A stretch of 35,902 nt of DNA, from positions 741,376-777,277 of the forward strand of contig BFEA01000055.1 of assembly GCA_003427395.1 (NCBI GenBank), written 5' to 3'. The DNA is from Chara braunii (Eukaryota > Streptophyta > Charophyceae > Charales > Characeae). The position numbers were made by a program, and so were the translations under genes. Positions within the stretch are counted from its first letter, which is position 1, and the number at the start of each line of letters is the position of its first letter. This document shows positions 17,990 to 28,144 of this stretch, one piece after another. The notes beneath the pieces are model-generated. The model saw only the letters and a program-made list of their open reading frames with translations, did not search any database and was not told where the DNA came from.

Positions 17990-18640
17990 TGGTAGCTGAT
18001 CGCGCCTTAGCGAGCGCAAAAGATAACTGTTGCCATAGCTTCTTTCTTGTTCTATTGTGGGGAATGGGAATTTTGGCGCGATCATCGTGCGGGGAAAATC
18101 TTTTTGAATTTTCAAGTGATGTCGAGCCCCCATGGGCTCTCGGAATTTGCTTCGTTCAGAATTTCTTTTTGCAATTATGATTTAGATTAGGGATTTAGGC
18201 GCATCTCAATTTCTGCTGCATGGCGCTTCTTGCTTGCGCACACTTCCCCGCGTCATGATCTTTGCTCTGACTTTTCCACGGCTTAATCCTTGCGTGAAAC
18301 TGTAATTTTCGTTTTGGTGGGCATAATTGCAACTGTCATCCTCTCATTCTTGATATCTTTTATGGCGCCCCTGTGCACGTGTACTTCCTCCCCTGTCCTA
18401 TTGGCCTGAACGCTTGCATGACCGGATCGATGTGTGGAGTGAGGCTACATCCCCCACGTCGCGGCCTGGCCATGCAATCGTAGGCACTTCCTTCCTTCTT
18501 CTTCCTTCCCACTCAGACACAACCCCGGGTATCGCGCGCACGCATGCATGCTATAAATTTCGCAAGTGCGATTAACTCGCTCTCTAAGAATTTCAGAGTT
18601 AGCGAGATCGAGAGGATCGGCTAACGAGCAAGAGTTGGAA
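17990..18640 (+). promoter_or_regulatory. TATA-type promoter block, copy A
   Basis: gctataaatttcgcaagtgc at 18550-18569 gives a canonical TATA box. An almost identical gctataaattccgcaagcgc lies at 24374. About 550 bases upstream here (18001) and 650 there (23718) is a shared cgcgccttagc[g/a]agcgc. Pyrimidine-rich DNA precedes both TATA boxes. A good 5' splice site (GGAAG/GTGAGT at about 18640) follows. The block lies about 950 bases upstream of the ORF-family copy at 19506, so it may be that element's promoter and first exon; this is inference. Confidence 0.45.
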
Positions 18641-18810
18641 GGTGAGTGGAGAATTGGGCGACCCGATGAGCTGGTGTTGGGCATGCGGGGTTGACGTGGG
18701 GCCGCGACGGACTGTGGCGCATGGGCGAACCTGGCTTGCATGCTCAGACTAAGTGAGGTGACAACTGTGTGTGGGTGCGAGACGACGGATTGCCCATATC
18801 GGGATGTTGT

Positions 18811-18838
18811 GAAGAGAGAGAGAGAGAGAGAGAGAGTG
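18811..18838. repeat. (GA)n microsatellite
   Basis: About 13 GA units lie between gttgtgaa and gtgagacg. Confidence 0.85.
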
Positions 18839-19505
18839 AGACGGGGTGTGTTGTGGTGATGTTTTCTCTTCCATCCCTCCGAGCAATTTTGATATTCGGC
18901 GCAAGTTTCCCTTGTCCTTTTTGGATCGCCATCTCGGATTTTTCCTTTATTTCTTCTCGGAGACTGATGTATGGTTGTCTTCCCTCAATCTCCCTCTCGT
19001 TCTTTTTTTTGAATCGGCAATTTCGAAATCTGATTAGTTGGTCACCTGTGATCGAGTCTTGTGCGATCTCCGGGCTGTTGGCAAAAAACTGTTGAATAAG
19101 GATCCTCGATTCCTTCGTTTGGTGTGTGTGTGCGTGAAGTTGGATGCACAAATGGTCGGTATGATTTTGTATGTGTACGAATTAGGAAAAGCATGCTAGA
19201 CGATTAGATGCCCGTCTCACTATAGGATTATCCATCTCGTGAGCCACTAGGCTTCACCCCTCTGGCCGAAGGACAGGTCCTGTGCACGCACGTGTAGGCC
19301 CGACCAAGGAAAGCCGCTACTTACACACGTGTCTGCAGAACCTCTACTCGGTCTACTTCCCGAATGTCTGAGTTTCTACCCATTTTACAATATAAATTTC
19401 GAAATCCCTTTTCGTGTCACTGACCCCGAGTGTTTGAGAGATCGGCAATTCTGGGAATATTGGGAATGCTCCTGCTTGTCTGCGCGATCGAGGGTTGGAC
19501 CCCCG
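18839..19505. other. Unassigned leader or intron-like DNA
   Basis: No repeat or exon is recognised. If the promoter block at 18.0-18.6 kb drives the copy at 19.5 kb, this would be its intron or leader. Confidence 0.3.
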
Positions 19506-19886
19506 AATTTCCCCTACATAACCGGGAACGAACGTGTTTGCGAGTGAGACCGCGATCAGGCCTTGGGACGTATCCCCCATCTCCCCAGCTACTCTAGCCC
19601 ATACACGTGTCACGTCGTCACGAAACCTGGAATCATTATCCTGGGGACCGAATTCCCTCCCTATCACCGCATCCTACCCTATCACTCCCTAATCATCGTC
19701 CCCTGGTTCGCAATCACTCCTTACTGCCCCCAACTCCCCTGCTTGGAGTGTCTGCAGGAGCACGAGTACCGAGCCTCCGGCTTCATCCGGCGAACTCGCT
19801 CGGAGGAAAAACAACGGGCGCACAACCATCGATTGAGGCCGCCGAGTCAGATTCGGAGACTTGCGACGTTTCACATCGGCAGGTGA
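19506..19886 (+). pseudogene. 177-aa family, diverged copy 3 with one stop
   Basis: The frame reads NFPYITGNERVCE, a TGA (19545-19547) exactly where the other copies have Trp of CEWD, then continues to 19886. Conserved landmarks are GIIILGTEFPPYHRILPYHS, LIIVPWFAITPY, CLEC in place of CSDC, and YRASGFIRRTRSEEKQRAH. Protein similarity is clearly recognisable although the DNA has diverged much more than between copies 1 and 2. The N-terminal start and C-terminal WEVQRYFLD are not seen. Its 3' terminal region follows to 20156. Confidence 0.6.
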
Positions 19887-20156
19887 CCAGTCAGCGGGAT
19901 AGCCATAGCGTCCCGACGGTGCACCAGATACGACCCCGACCCGGACGACCGAACCAACGGAGGCGGTAGCTCTGCTTCTCGAAGCAAAAACAGGACTCCA
20001 ATCTACGTCTAGCCTCCTGCATTCGTATCCCGGAGCTTGCCATAGGAGATCTCAGCTCCGACCTGGGACTCCACCCCCACTTTCCTAAAATCCTTGGCAC
20101 ACCCCCTTTCACACTCCGATCAGGAAGTCGTGCCGGGCGTGAGGTTGGGCGTCACA
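19887..20156 (+). repeat. 3' terminal region of ORF-family element, copy 3
   Basis: It contains cctaaaatccttggcacacc and the terminus gggcgtgaggttgggcgtca ca, matching copies 1, 2 and 5. Confidence 0.6.
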
Positions 20157-20689
20157 GCACCAGGGCTAGTGACCTAGCACTGGTGGAACCACAGTAGAAC
20201 GAGCCTCGTCGTACGGGAACTTCGGATGCCAGGCTCAAGCAATCACCTATTAGTCCGTAAGAAGACCGACTAGTACCTGACGCCCTCTCTTATCATCAAG
20301 ACGCCTATTATTAGTTGCTCGTGACCTCCTCCCAGCCCTATGGTCATGTATGTGTGGGTGTTCGGTATTGTAGGTATGTGCCTGTAGGCTATGTGTGTAT
20401 GTTTGTAATGTGCGTGGACCCGTAGCAGACGCTGCCCCCCACCATGGAGCATCTGCGACGTGAATACCAGTGAGAGGTGCTTTTACCACCTCTACCAGTG
20501 CCTGTGTGAGCCATGTGTAGGTAGTATGTATAGGCCCCTAGAAGCACCTTGCCTCAACGCTGCGTAGGGGCGACCCTATGCGCCCTTAATCTGTTGCCAA
20601 CAAATAGACAGCCCTCCTCTAGAACCCGGTAATCAGCTAGCTTAAGGGCTCCCCCCCCCCAAAGGACTCATGCCTCGCTTTGTCTATCC
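20157..20689 (+). repeat. Dispersed repeat related to 5515-5900
   Basis: Shared elements are cgtacgggaacttcggatgc caggctca and a tatgtgtgtatg/gcctgtaggc minisatellite. It sits upstream of an ORF1-like segment, consistent with a LINE 5'-untranslated region, though the boundary is not defined. Confidence 0.45.
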
Positions 20690-21229
20690 TTGGTAGTAGG
20701 CTGTCTCCCACCTAGTAGCAGATTCCGGTCATCAGCTAAGGGACAGACTACGGACTTCGTATGGGCCCAGTGGCCGCCTCCAGACCACCAACTGCCCCAG
20801 CATCCGCTAGGAGACTTCGCAGTCCCCCTCAAGACCCCATCACTGGTGCTTCAGCCCCAACCTTTGGACACGGGAGCGCACTCGCTCCCCCCGAGCCCAC
20901 CCCCACCCATGCCCTCTCAGCTGCCTCCACAAACCCCTCCCTCTCCCTCCCCACACCAGCTGGAACCCTCCCTGCCTACCACAGACACCCTTTCACCCCT
21001 CCCCATACAACCACCACCTCAAACACCCCCACTCCCCGCGCCCCTTCCCTCACAACCCCAGCCGGAGACACCCCCGCACCCCCCACCCCTCCATTCACAA
21101 CTACCACCTGAAATGCGCCCCCTCCTCCACCCCTCCCCTGACAACCCCCCACTGAGACTCCCCCACCCCGACCCCCACCCCCAACCGCGCTCCCCCTCAC
21201 TGGGTCTGCAAGACTCCCAAGGCCGCTGA
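20690..21229 (+). pseudogene. LINE ORF1-like proline-rich protein (180 codons incl. stop)
   Basis: From about 20755 the frame encodes VWAQWPPPDHQ and then GDFAVPLKTPS, homologous to the minus-strand frame at 8333-8968. The rest is extremely rich in Pro, as PPSPPPPMPSQLPPQTPP-type repeats; two other frames here are also open because of the C-rich composition. It is followed by a LINE 3' tail and poly-A with no ORF2 between them. By position this is a non-autonomous LINE derivative. The start codon is not established. Confidence 0.4.
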
Positions 21230-21533
21230 TGCTGCATTGCCGCTAATATCCGCAGAGGACACATCGGACCACCCAGGAGACGCAACCAACAGCTGAGAAA
21301 CTAGCACTGCAGCAGCAAGTGTGAACTGAGATCAGAGAATACATCAGGCCATTCATCGAGTGCAAGCGGCAGCAGATTACCATGGCAGCACCGACAACAG
21401 CGGACAGAGAACGCAGCCCCCGTTCTGAATCCTCCCGATTCTCGCTATTTAGCTAACGCTGCTCAGTTTGCTTATGTTGTTCAGTTCACATTGTGATTTT
21501 CTGTTCCAATGTTCAACATACTCTGTATTATTC

Positions 21534-21597
21534 TGGGACGCTGGACCCGATTTCCAGTAAATTGCAGCTCCCCACTAAAAAAAAAAGAAAAAAGGGC
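21534..21597 (+). repeat. LINE 3' tail with poly-A
   Basis: gggacgctggacccgatttc cagtaaattgcagctcccca ct is followed directly by an A-run (21577-21597). This is the 3' end of the ORF1-bearing element at about 20.2-21.6 kb. Confidence 0.7.
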
Positions 21598-21837
21598 TCT
21601 TATCAATCTTTTTTTTCCTTCCCCACCCCCCCTAGTAAGCCTAATCAGCCACAAAAAAAAAAGGGGAAAAGTAGGGCGCTGTCACGGTTTCAGTCAGTTT
21701 GAAAATGTGTTTCAGTCACTATTTCGCGAATGTTGTGTCAAACAGAGGAAAATCGTGAATGTGTGCAACTCAGCTTTAGGGTCGGGTGGGGATGTGTTGT
21801 ATTCGGGGGATGCGTGAGCTGGATTTAAAACTGAAAT

Positions 21838-21981
21838 TGTGACTGTGCCCTAGTCACCCCCAAAAAATAGGACTCCGCATCTCTGTGGATGCAATTGTGC
21901 TCCGTTGCATGTGACTGAGCCCTAGTTACCCCCCAAAAAAAGGACTCCACATCTCTGTGGCCGGAATTGCACTCAATTGCA
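21838..21981. repeat. 72-bp tandem duplication
   Basis: tgtgactg[t/a]gccctagt[c/t]acccc begins at 21838 and again at 21910. Both units continue through 'aggactcc[g/a]catctctgtgg'. Confidence 0.85.
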
Positions 21982-22194
21982 TCCAGGCCAGGTTGCAGTC
22001 ACACACAACCAGGAAAGTCCTGAGTGCGAGCATGCCCTACGAAAGAGAATATTAGCATGGCCTCTGCATGCCACGCATAAATCGAGAAATGCTCGAAATT
22101 TTGAAGGAAAACTTCGCCCTTTCCCTTCTTGTTTTGGGCAGCCACCCAAATATGTACTCGGCCTGCATACTTGGATGACAGTATCACCCAGGCC

Positions 22195-22450
22195 AGGTAG
22201 TACCATCTGGTCCACCTAGTTTGACCTGCCTGATGTGGTGCCGCGGGACCCACATAGCCCCGATAGCACACAGTGAGTGATCCACATGGTGTGACCTGCC
22301 CCGCATGATGCCACCCAATCCACATTGTATCACACACATAATACTGCCCAACCCCCGTACGGCCACCCGCTCCGCATGGTATGACCTGCCCCATGTTGTG
22401 GTGCTTAACCCGTGTGATGTTGTGCAGGCCACATGATACCGCCCGTGGTA
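22195..22450. repeat. Degenerate minisatellite, 70-90-bp period
   Basis: Variants of tccacatggtgtgacctgcc with gatgtggtgcc-like extensions start near 22213, 22281 and 22369. Open frames on the minus strand are by-products. Confidence 0.6.
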
Positions 22451-22818
22451 CAGATGCATGTGGAATCCGAATGCAATTGGATGAACATAATTATTCTGGG
22501 GGCCAAGTACGTTGGAGTCACACCCAACGTCCAGAATAGGCAACTTTAGCAGTTCCCAAAATGGAGCAAAAAGGCGACCCTAAATCTGCCAAGCGCCACT
22601 GCGAGTAATGACTGACTGGTGCAGTGTTAGACCCCCGCTAAACTTGCACATTTTGGAACTCACACCATGACACCAGTGTCACTTTGTCTTTTCTTGCCTA
22701 TTTCAAACTAAAAGTGTGCCACAACCACAGTTTCCCCTAATTCGGAATTACCTGGTGCAGTTCGGCTCAGTGATGACATCTCAAATCCGTTGCCCTTTTA
22801 GTCCCTATCCCTATACTC
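22451..22818. other. Unassigned spacer
   Basis: It includes the dispersed repeat at about 22738-22800 that resembles 3775-3835. No gene is seen. Confidence 0.4.
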
Positions 22819-22822
22819 TTAA

Positions 22823-23023
22823 ACCACCAGCACTTGGCCCAGCTATCGGCCGCGGGGCTTCCCCATTAGCGCGCCGCGCCTTTAGGGCTTCGGGTTACCG
22901 GACCACAATGGCTGGTAGCAGCAGGCAAAAAAAAATTGAAATGTTGCCCCGGCGCTTCAGCAAAAATTGGTGCGCAGGGGCATTCCAGGCTTGGCATCGA
23001 TAGCTGGGCCAAGTACTGGTGGT
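22823..23023. mobile_element. 201-bp MITE flanked by TTAA
   Basis: accaccagcacttggcccag ctatcg at 22823 is inverted as cgatagctgggccaagtact ggtggt ending 23023, with one mismatch in 26. TTAA lies outside both ends (22819-22822, 23024-23027). TTAA target sites are typical of piggyBac-type elements; because TTAA is palindromic it could instead be part of the inverted repeat. It has no coding capacity. Confidence 0.7.
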
Positions 23024-23069
23024 TTAACAAAAAGGACATTGAATTTCCTCCTTGACACCTCATTCGCAG

Positions 23070-23137
23070 TAAAACTACCTGCTCTTGAATCTCGGTACCT
23101 CCTGGAGGAAGCATGCCACCCTGTGCAGCGGACGTAG
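23070..23137 (+). CDS. Possible short terminal exon
   Basis: After a pyrimidine-rich acceptor (tttcctccttgacacctcat tcgcag) the frame reads KLPALESRYLLEEACHPVQR-T and stops at TAG 23135-23137. There is no second exon to check the phase against, so this is tentative. Confidence 0.22.
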
Positions 23138-23232
23138 CCCTGGCGGGTGGACTCGTATCAGTAATAATGATCTGGAATGACCTGAGGGTTGTCATCTGTG
23201 GACACATCTCTAGATTGTCACTCCTTTTTCTT
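23138..23232 (+). repeat. Dispersed repeat, copy 1 (other copy 28145-28240)
   Basis: ccctggcgggtggactcgta tcagtaat ... gtcatctgtgga ... atctctagattgtcactc, ending in a T-run, is matched at 28151-28240. It lies immediately before ORF-family remnant 4 here and immediately after copy 2 there. Confidence 0.65.
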
Positions 23233-23244
23233 TTTTTTTTCCCC

Positions 23245-23486
23245 AAATGCTGGGAAGTTCAGCAGTACTTTTTGGATTGAATTCCCAATAACCGCGAGCC
23301 CCACGCGTGCCTTTCTCTCCCTTGAACCCGCGCGGCAACGGACCTCCTTCTTACTAGAGTCGGACCAACACAGGGGGATTTCAGTTCTGTCTGTGCCCCC
23401 ACACTCAATTTTTCCAAAAATCCTTGGCACACCCCATCTTCGCTGTTTTCCCGGGGCCCTTCCAAGAACCAAAACACTCTATGTGA
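23245..23486 (+). repeat. ORF-family element remnant (copy 4, 3' region only)
   Basis: It starts at gctgggaagttcagcagtac tttttggattgaa, which is the last codons of the ORF, and continues closely parallel to 27883-28110. Similarity is lost before the terminal gtgaggttgagcgtcaca. No ORF remains. Confidence 0.7.
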
Positions 23487-23699
23487 CGCGCCAGCTTCCA
23501 AGCCTGCGCCATCTCCAATCCCTCCCGCCCCCCTCTCTTTTTCAAAATTTGGTATTCTTGCAAACAGGCCGATGGGGCCTCTTTTTGTATTTCCATGAAT
23601 TAATGTGCATTGTTCGTAATCAGGGAGGCCCCTCCTTATCAGGACCTTCGTCAATTTTTTTGGATCGGCTTTTGGAATTTCATCTTTTCACAATTCGGG

Positions 23700-24470
23700 A
23701 AATACATGGGAATTACACGCGCCTTAGCAAGCGCGTTAGGAATTTGGGTCGACGGTTAGGAATAATTCTGAAATGAGCGGAACCTGACGTGTCCTTTCTT
23801 GTGCATGAATGCTCTCGACTTCATCTTAGAAAACTCCGGGAATTTTCGTAGGAATCTGAATAGGTATAGGACTTTTTCCCGCGTGCGGTCTACACGCGGA
23901 TATGGTACTTTCCAATTTTGAATTAGCTGTAACTGTTTCGGTGCCCTTTTTACCTCTGCATCGGCGCCATGCATGCGGACCTCCCCTCCCCGCTTCCCTC
24001 GCTACCTTCGACACTCTCTTCTTCGCGCACACGCTCCTCTCTCTGTAACCGTTTTCCATCTCTCCCTCTCCTCGCGCGCCTTCTCTTTCTTGATCGTCTG
24101 AATCTTGGTTCCGTTTCACGTTATTCTTTGCGCTCTTCATCTTTCCGCTCTAAACCTTGCGCCGCTATACCCTGACGATTTCCTCCTCTTCCCCTCTAAG
24201 CCAAGGAGACGCGTCGTGTAAGAAGGATATTCCTGTTGCACAACGATTCTAATTGGCTACAATTGGGCTCCGATGGATCGACATGGATTTCGACGGGCGA
24301 TTATCCTCGAACTTCTCCCTACCCCTCCCTACCTCAGTCCTAACCCTTCCTAGCGTCTATCTCCTTTTCCGCAGCTATAAATTCCGCAAGCGCTCCCGAA
24401 AATCTCTCTCTCAACTCATCTGCCATCTTTTGGGAATCAATGGCTACAGGATGTGTGTGAAGGGCGAGTC
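23700..24470 (+). promoter_or_regulatory. TATA-type promoter block, copy B
   Basis: gctataaattccgcaagcgc (24374-24393) and cgcgccttagcaagcgc (23718-23734) match copy A near 18.0-18.6 kb. It directly follows ORF-family remnant 4 and lies about 3 kb upstream of intact ORF copy 2. tcctggagccatg/gtgagtt-like sequence near 24660-24680 offers a donor, and its tggcctggagccatggtg recurs as tggtctggagccatggtg at 26989. Confidence 0.42.
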
Positions 24471-24719
24471 GAAGAATCCTCACGGGCCGACTTTAGTCTT
24501 GTCGGCTGTGCGCTGGATCGTCCGCCGGATTGTGGGATCCGGGCCGGACTGTGCAGAGACTAAGTTGGCGGGGTAACGATCGCTACGGTGGATTAGCACG
24601 TGACGACCAGAATCATCAGTGCTCGTGAGAGGTTCGAATCGCAAGTTGAGTGAATTCATGGCCTGGAGCCATGGTGAGTTACCACGCCGAGTTGCCTGGG
24701 GGGGCAGACGCGCGTTAGC

Positions 24720-25050
24720 GCCAGCGCTAGCGCTATGGCTGGCGGGCCGTCGCGGCACCCGGATGGTGGCATGCTGATTGCTTGCAGGCGAGGCGGAGGC
24801 TGGTCGGAGGTGGCGGGGCGCCGGCTTCTCGCAGGTTGCGAGGCGCTGGCTTCTCGCGAGTGGCGAGGCGCTGGCTGTGTGAGTGCAACGAGGCGCTGAC
24901 TATTGGCGGGGGGGGAGGCGCTAGCAACAGGTGAGTGGTGGGGCGCTGGTGACTTACGGCTGGCGAGGCGCTGGCTTGGGGTGACTAGTAAGATGCTAGC
25001 TGACACGTGGCGCGGTGCTGGCAGCCGACAGAAGGGAGGTGCTGGTGCGA
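24720..25050. repeat. GC-rich minisatellite of ggcgaggcgctggc units
   Basis: About eight degenerate units of gaggcgctggcttctcgc-type sequence, spaced 30-45 bases apart. Ala/Ser-rich frames on the minus strand are artefacts. Confidence 0.75.
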
Positions 25051-25756
25051 GGGTGTTGTGATGTTGTGAATTAGATGGGGGATAGCTCTTGATGCACGCA
25101 CGGTATCCAGAGGCGTTGGGTCATTACTACGTCACAGGTTGACGTGACATTTGGCCTGAGGCACAAAGGAAAAGGGAGAATGGTAGCGGCAGTTGCTGTT
25201 TGAACATTTTCCCTGTGCTTTCACATGAAGTACTCCATAGCCAAAACCTTTAAAGAGGCTGGAGAACTCATGCGAGTTGATGAAAGTCGATGTCGGTGGA
25301 GGAAAGTGGAGTCAGCCCCGTGAAGACCAAAGTGAGGAGACCGTTGGTCCTACTTGAAGAATCATCACAGTGCCACTGGGAGAGAATCATCAAGAGAGCG
25401 GCTAGGAGGTCGTCATCAACCTATATATGTGCTTTCGTCTGTTTTTTGTCTTGTGCAGGTTATCCATTAAGAGCATCGAGATTTTCATCATTGTCATTTC
25501 AGCGGGGGTTTTTCATCAAGGACACCGTCATTTCTGTAATCCTCATTTGGTTACCGGTGTAATCATCACCGGCTTCTCTAATTCGTCATCCATGTTATTT
25601 ATCTTCTTCATGATTATCATCCGGACTTCTCTGTAAAAATCATAATCATTGTCAACTTCTATTTTCATTACAACAATAATGAGCTGTCAATCTTCCACAT
25701 CGTTGCCATTAGGGCATCACAAGTTCGACGTTCCTTAATTATTTTTGCCAATTTTA

Positions 25757-25757
<1 letters not shown>
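25051..25757. other. Mostly unassigned, ATC-rich to the right
   Basis: A short frame from ATG 25227 reads MKYSIAKTFKEAGELMRVDE then SRCRWRKVESAP before a TGA; it looks protein-like but lacks splice support. A good acceptor (ttttttgtcttgtgcag) ends at 25458. The remainder becomes ATC-rich. Confidence 0.25.
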
Positions 25758-25808
<51 letters not shown>

Positions 25809-25812
25809 TACC

Positions 25813-25847
<35 letters not shown>
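25758..25847. repeat. (ATC)n microsatellite
   Basis: About 28 ATC units with one interruption (taccaatc). The poly-His frame across it is not a gene. Confidence 0.95.
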
Positions 25848-26903
25848 CGGCTTCTTTATTCATTTTTTCATCAATCAGTAGTTATCTTTGCATTGGTAGT
25901 TATATTCTCATCTCCCAGATAGGCTATGGTCTAGTTGGTAGGTAGGTTGGTCAGGAAGGGAACGCTACTCCGCAAGGGTAACACAAGGTAGGAGGTGATT
26001 GCCCTCCAGGAAGCAGACGCAGATAATGGGAGCTGACCTGGGCTGGGGCTGGGAGATATGTATGGGGGCGCATTATCTCCTCGCGGAGGCAGACTAGGTC
26101 AGAGTGTTAGTTTTGAGGTACACCTTTTGGGGGAACTGGTTACCTCAAGGTAGAAGGGAATGGGGAGGTTCTCTCTCTCGTTGGGGCTGGGTTGGGCTCA
26201 GCGGAGGCAGGGAGAGGAGAAGAGGAAATGAGGGGAGAGGAGGAGAATACATGGAAGAAGGGGAGGGTTGGAGAGAAATAATCATCAGCATCGTCATCAT
26301 TATCCATCATCTTTGTTATCATCTCAGGGTACTCGTCAAATTTCATCATCAGAAAGTTTTGCTGATCAGGATTCTTATCAGATCCTTGATTTCTGGTTGG
26401 CATTCTAGATTAGCTAATTTCCTAATTGAGTTTTCTTGTGCAATGGCCAGGTTGAGTTGGCGCCAGAACGACGCTAGCCGGTGCTGGGGCAGTGCCCTGT
26501 AACCTGCTTATGTAGGAGCTTGAGGCTTTGTATAGAGGTCTGGAATTGCCGAGGGAGGATGGCAATCTGCAAACTTGACTAATTGCTACAATCTGACCGA
26601 CGATGGTCGGAGCTGGGGTGGGTAGCGCTGCCCTGTAACCGAGCCAAATTGGGGTGTGAGACCGGGAAGAGGCCTAATTGGTGCACAGCACCGGCTCAAT
26701 TGTGATTGGTTGTTTGGAATGGATATAGGAAATTAGGGATAGCATAGTAATTCAGTGCTCATAGACAATTTTTCTGATTAGTCATCATCTAACTATATTT
26801 CATGACCTCAATCACCCACTCTGACATCCTAAATCATCCAAAATGATCCTTAATCATCCCAAATTTTCATCAATTGTCAATCATTTATGTATACCCATTA
26901 TAA
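25848..26903. other. Unassigned, purine-rich then ATC-rich DNA
   Basis: gctggggcagtgccctgtaa cc at about 26490 is echoed near 26618-26642, a weak duplication. ATC-rich tracts flank. No gene is supported; the 132-codon frame at 26104 crosses low-complexity purine tracts. Confidence 0.35.
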
Positions 26904-26986
26904 GGGACGCTGGGCCCCGTTCCCAGCACGTGGTGCTCCCCACGAATAGATTGGAGCTTTTAATTAAAAAAAAAATAAATAAAAAA
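26904..26986 (+). mobile_element. LINE 3' tail with A-rich end
   Basis: gggacgctgggccccgttcc cagcacgtggtgctccccac gaatagattggagc is followed by an A-rich tract to 26986. This is the cleanest view of the full tail and its end in plus orientation. Confidence 0.75.
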
Positions 26987-27371
26987 ATGGTCTGGAGCCA
27001 TGGTGGAATCTTATGGCGGAAGAGCCTCTTTTTTGTTCTTTGAGTGTGAATTATGATCAATCGGCTTCTAAGTCGGAATTTCCCTTGACAAGATCGCCGG
27101 ACATTCTGTGATTGCTTTCTACTCTTTCCTCCCTTCTGATCTGTGTGTATTCTCCCTCACTCTCTCCTTCTGTTATGTTTATTATAATGGATGGATTATA
27201 GGAACTTTGCTTCTCTCACTTTGATATGTGCATGCAGTGTGTCGTATTAGAGAGCTTGTTGTAACATGATTGAGATGATGATTGGTTGATCGAGTGGATG
27301 ATCTGGCTGCTTAGAGTGTCGAACGAATGATGTATGATTATGAATTATTTTTGGTGCTTGCTTTTGTTGCC

Positions 27372-27905
27372 ATGTGGACTGACGTCCCCAACCTGACCGG
27401 GCGCCAACTTCCCGTACCCCCGCCACGCCCCTTCCCATACAACGAGGAAAGGACACGTGTATGCGAGTGGGACGTACGAGAAACCGTCGTCAAGGTCGGT
27501 GGGCGCTACTACTTTAGGCCCGAAACTCGGTGTTTTGGGTTCGTCGGTGCAGGTTTTGTTATTGTTGATACGCATTTTCCGCCCTATTCGTTGTTATTGC
27601 CATGTAACGAGTTGATCGTTGTCCCGTGGACGGCAGTAGAGCCTCATTGGCCTAACACTCTGTGCAGCGATTGTTGCCGCCTCGAGCGTTACCAAGCCAA
27701 GGGTTTCCACTACCGCACACGTGGCGAGGATGAACATAAGGAGAGGGCTACACGATTGAAGCTCTCCACGTCGAACTCGGAGTTTTGTAACGAGCGCCAA
27801 CGAGACCACATCCGTAAACGGGATACCACGTGTGTACCCGGCCCCTTTCATGCAAAACGAAGGGCGATGGCTCGCTGGGAAGTTCAGCGATACTTTTTGG
27901 ATTGA
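27372..27905 (+). CDS. Unrecognised 177-aa protein family, copy 2 (intact)
   Basis: The start chosen is the ATG in gccATGtgg because that context and everything after it is shared with copy 1, whereas the 15 in-frame codons upstream (from 27327) are not. The frame is 177 codons, uninterrupted to TGA 27903-27905. Landmarks are FPYNEERTRVCEWD (about residues 21-34), GGRYYF (43-48), GFVIVDTHFPPYSLLLP (61-77), LIVVPWTAV (81-89), TLCSDCC (96-102), KGFHYRT and WEVQRYFLD at the end. The middle is hydrophobic but no clear membrane span is present; the C-terminal half is rich in Arg, Lys and Glu. Function is unknown. Silent differences from copy 1 indicate past selection on the protein. Confidence 0.62.
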   Translation: MWTDVPNLTGRQLPVPPPRPFPYNEERTRVCEWDVRETVVKVGGRYYFRPETRCFGFVGAGFVIVDTHFPPYSLLLPCNELIVVPWTAVEPHWPNTLCSDCCRLERYQAKGFHYRTRGEDEHKERATRLKLSTSNSEFCNERQRDHIRKRDTTCVPGPFHAKRRAMARWEVQRYFLD

Positions 27906-28144
27906 ATTTCCCATAACTGTGAGCCCCGCTAGCGCCTTTCTCTCCCTTAAACCAGTGCGGCAACGGACCTCCTTCTTACTAGAGTCGGACCAACACAGGG
28001 GGATTTCAGTTCTGTCTGTGCCCCCACACTCAATTTTTCCAAAAATCCTTGGCACACTCCATCTTCGCTGTCTTCCCGGGGCCCTTCCGCGAACCAAAAC
28101 ACTCCGATCGGGAAGCAGTGCAGGGCGTGAGGTTGAGCGTCACA
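27906..28144 (+). repeat. 3' terminal region of ORF-family element, copy 2
   Basis: It includes cacactcaatttttccaaaa atccttggcaca and the terminus cagggcgtgaggttgagcgt caca. It is closely parallel to remnant 4 (23257-23470). Confidence 0.7.

Noticed and set aside
20976-21285. Gly-rich minus-strand ORFs
   Set aside because: They are shadows of the C-rich, Pro-coding LINE segment on the plus strand.
23189-23776. 195-codon plus frame
   Set aside because: Its conserved part is the ORF-family 3' region read in a frame that shifts between copies 1 and 2, so it is not protein-conserved.
25745-25945. Poly-histidine ORF
   Set aside because: It is a translation of the (ATC)n microsatellite.
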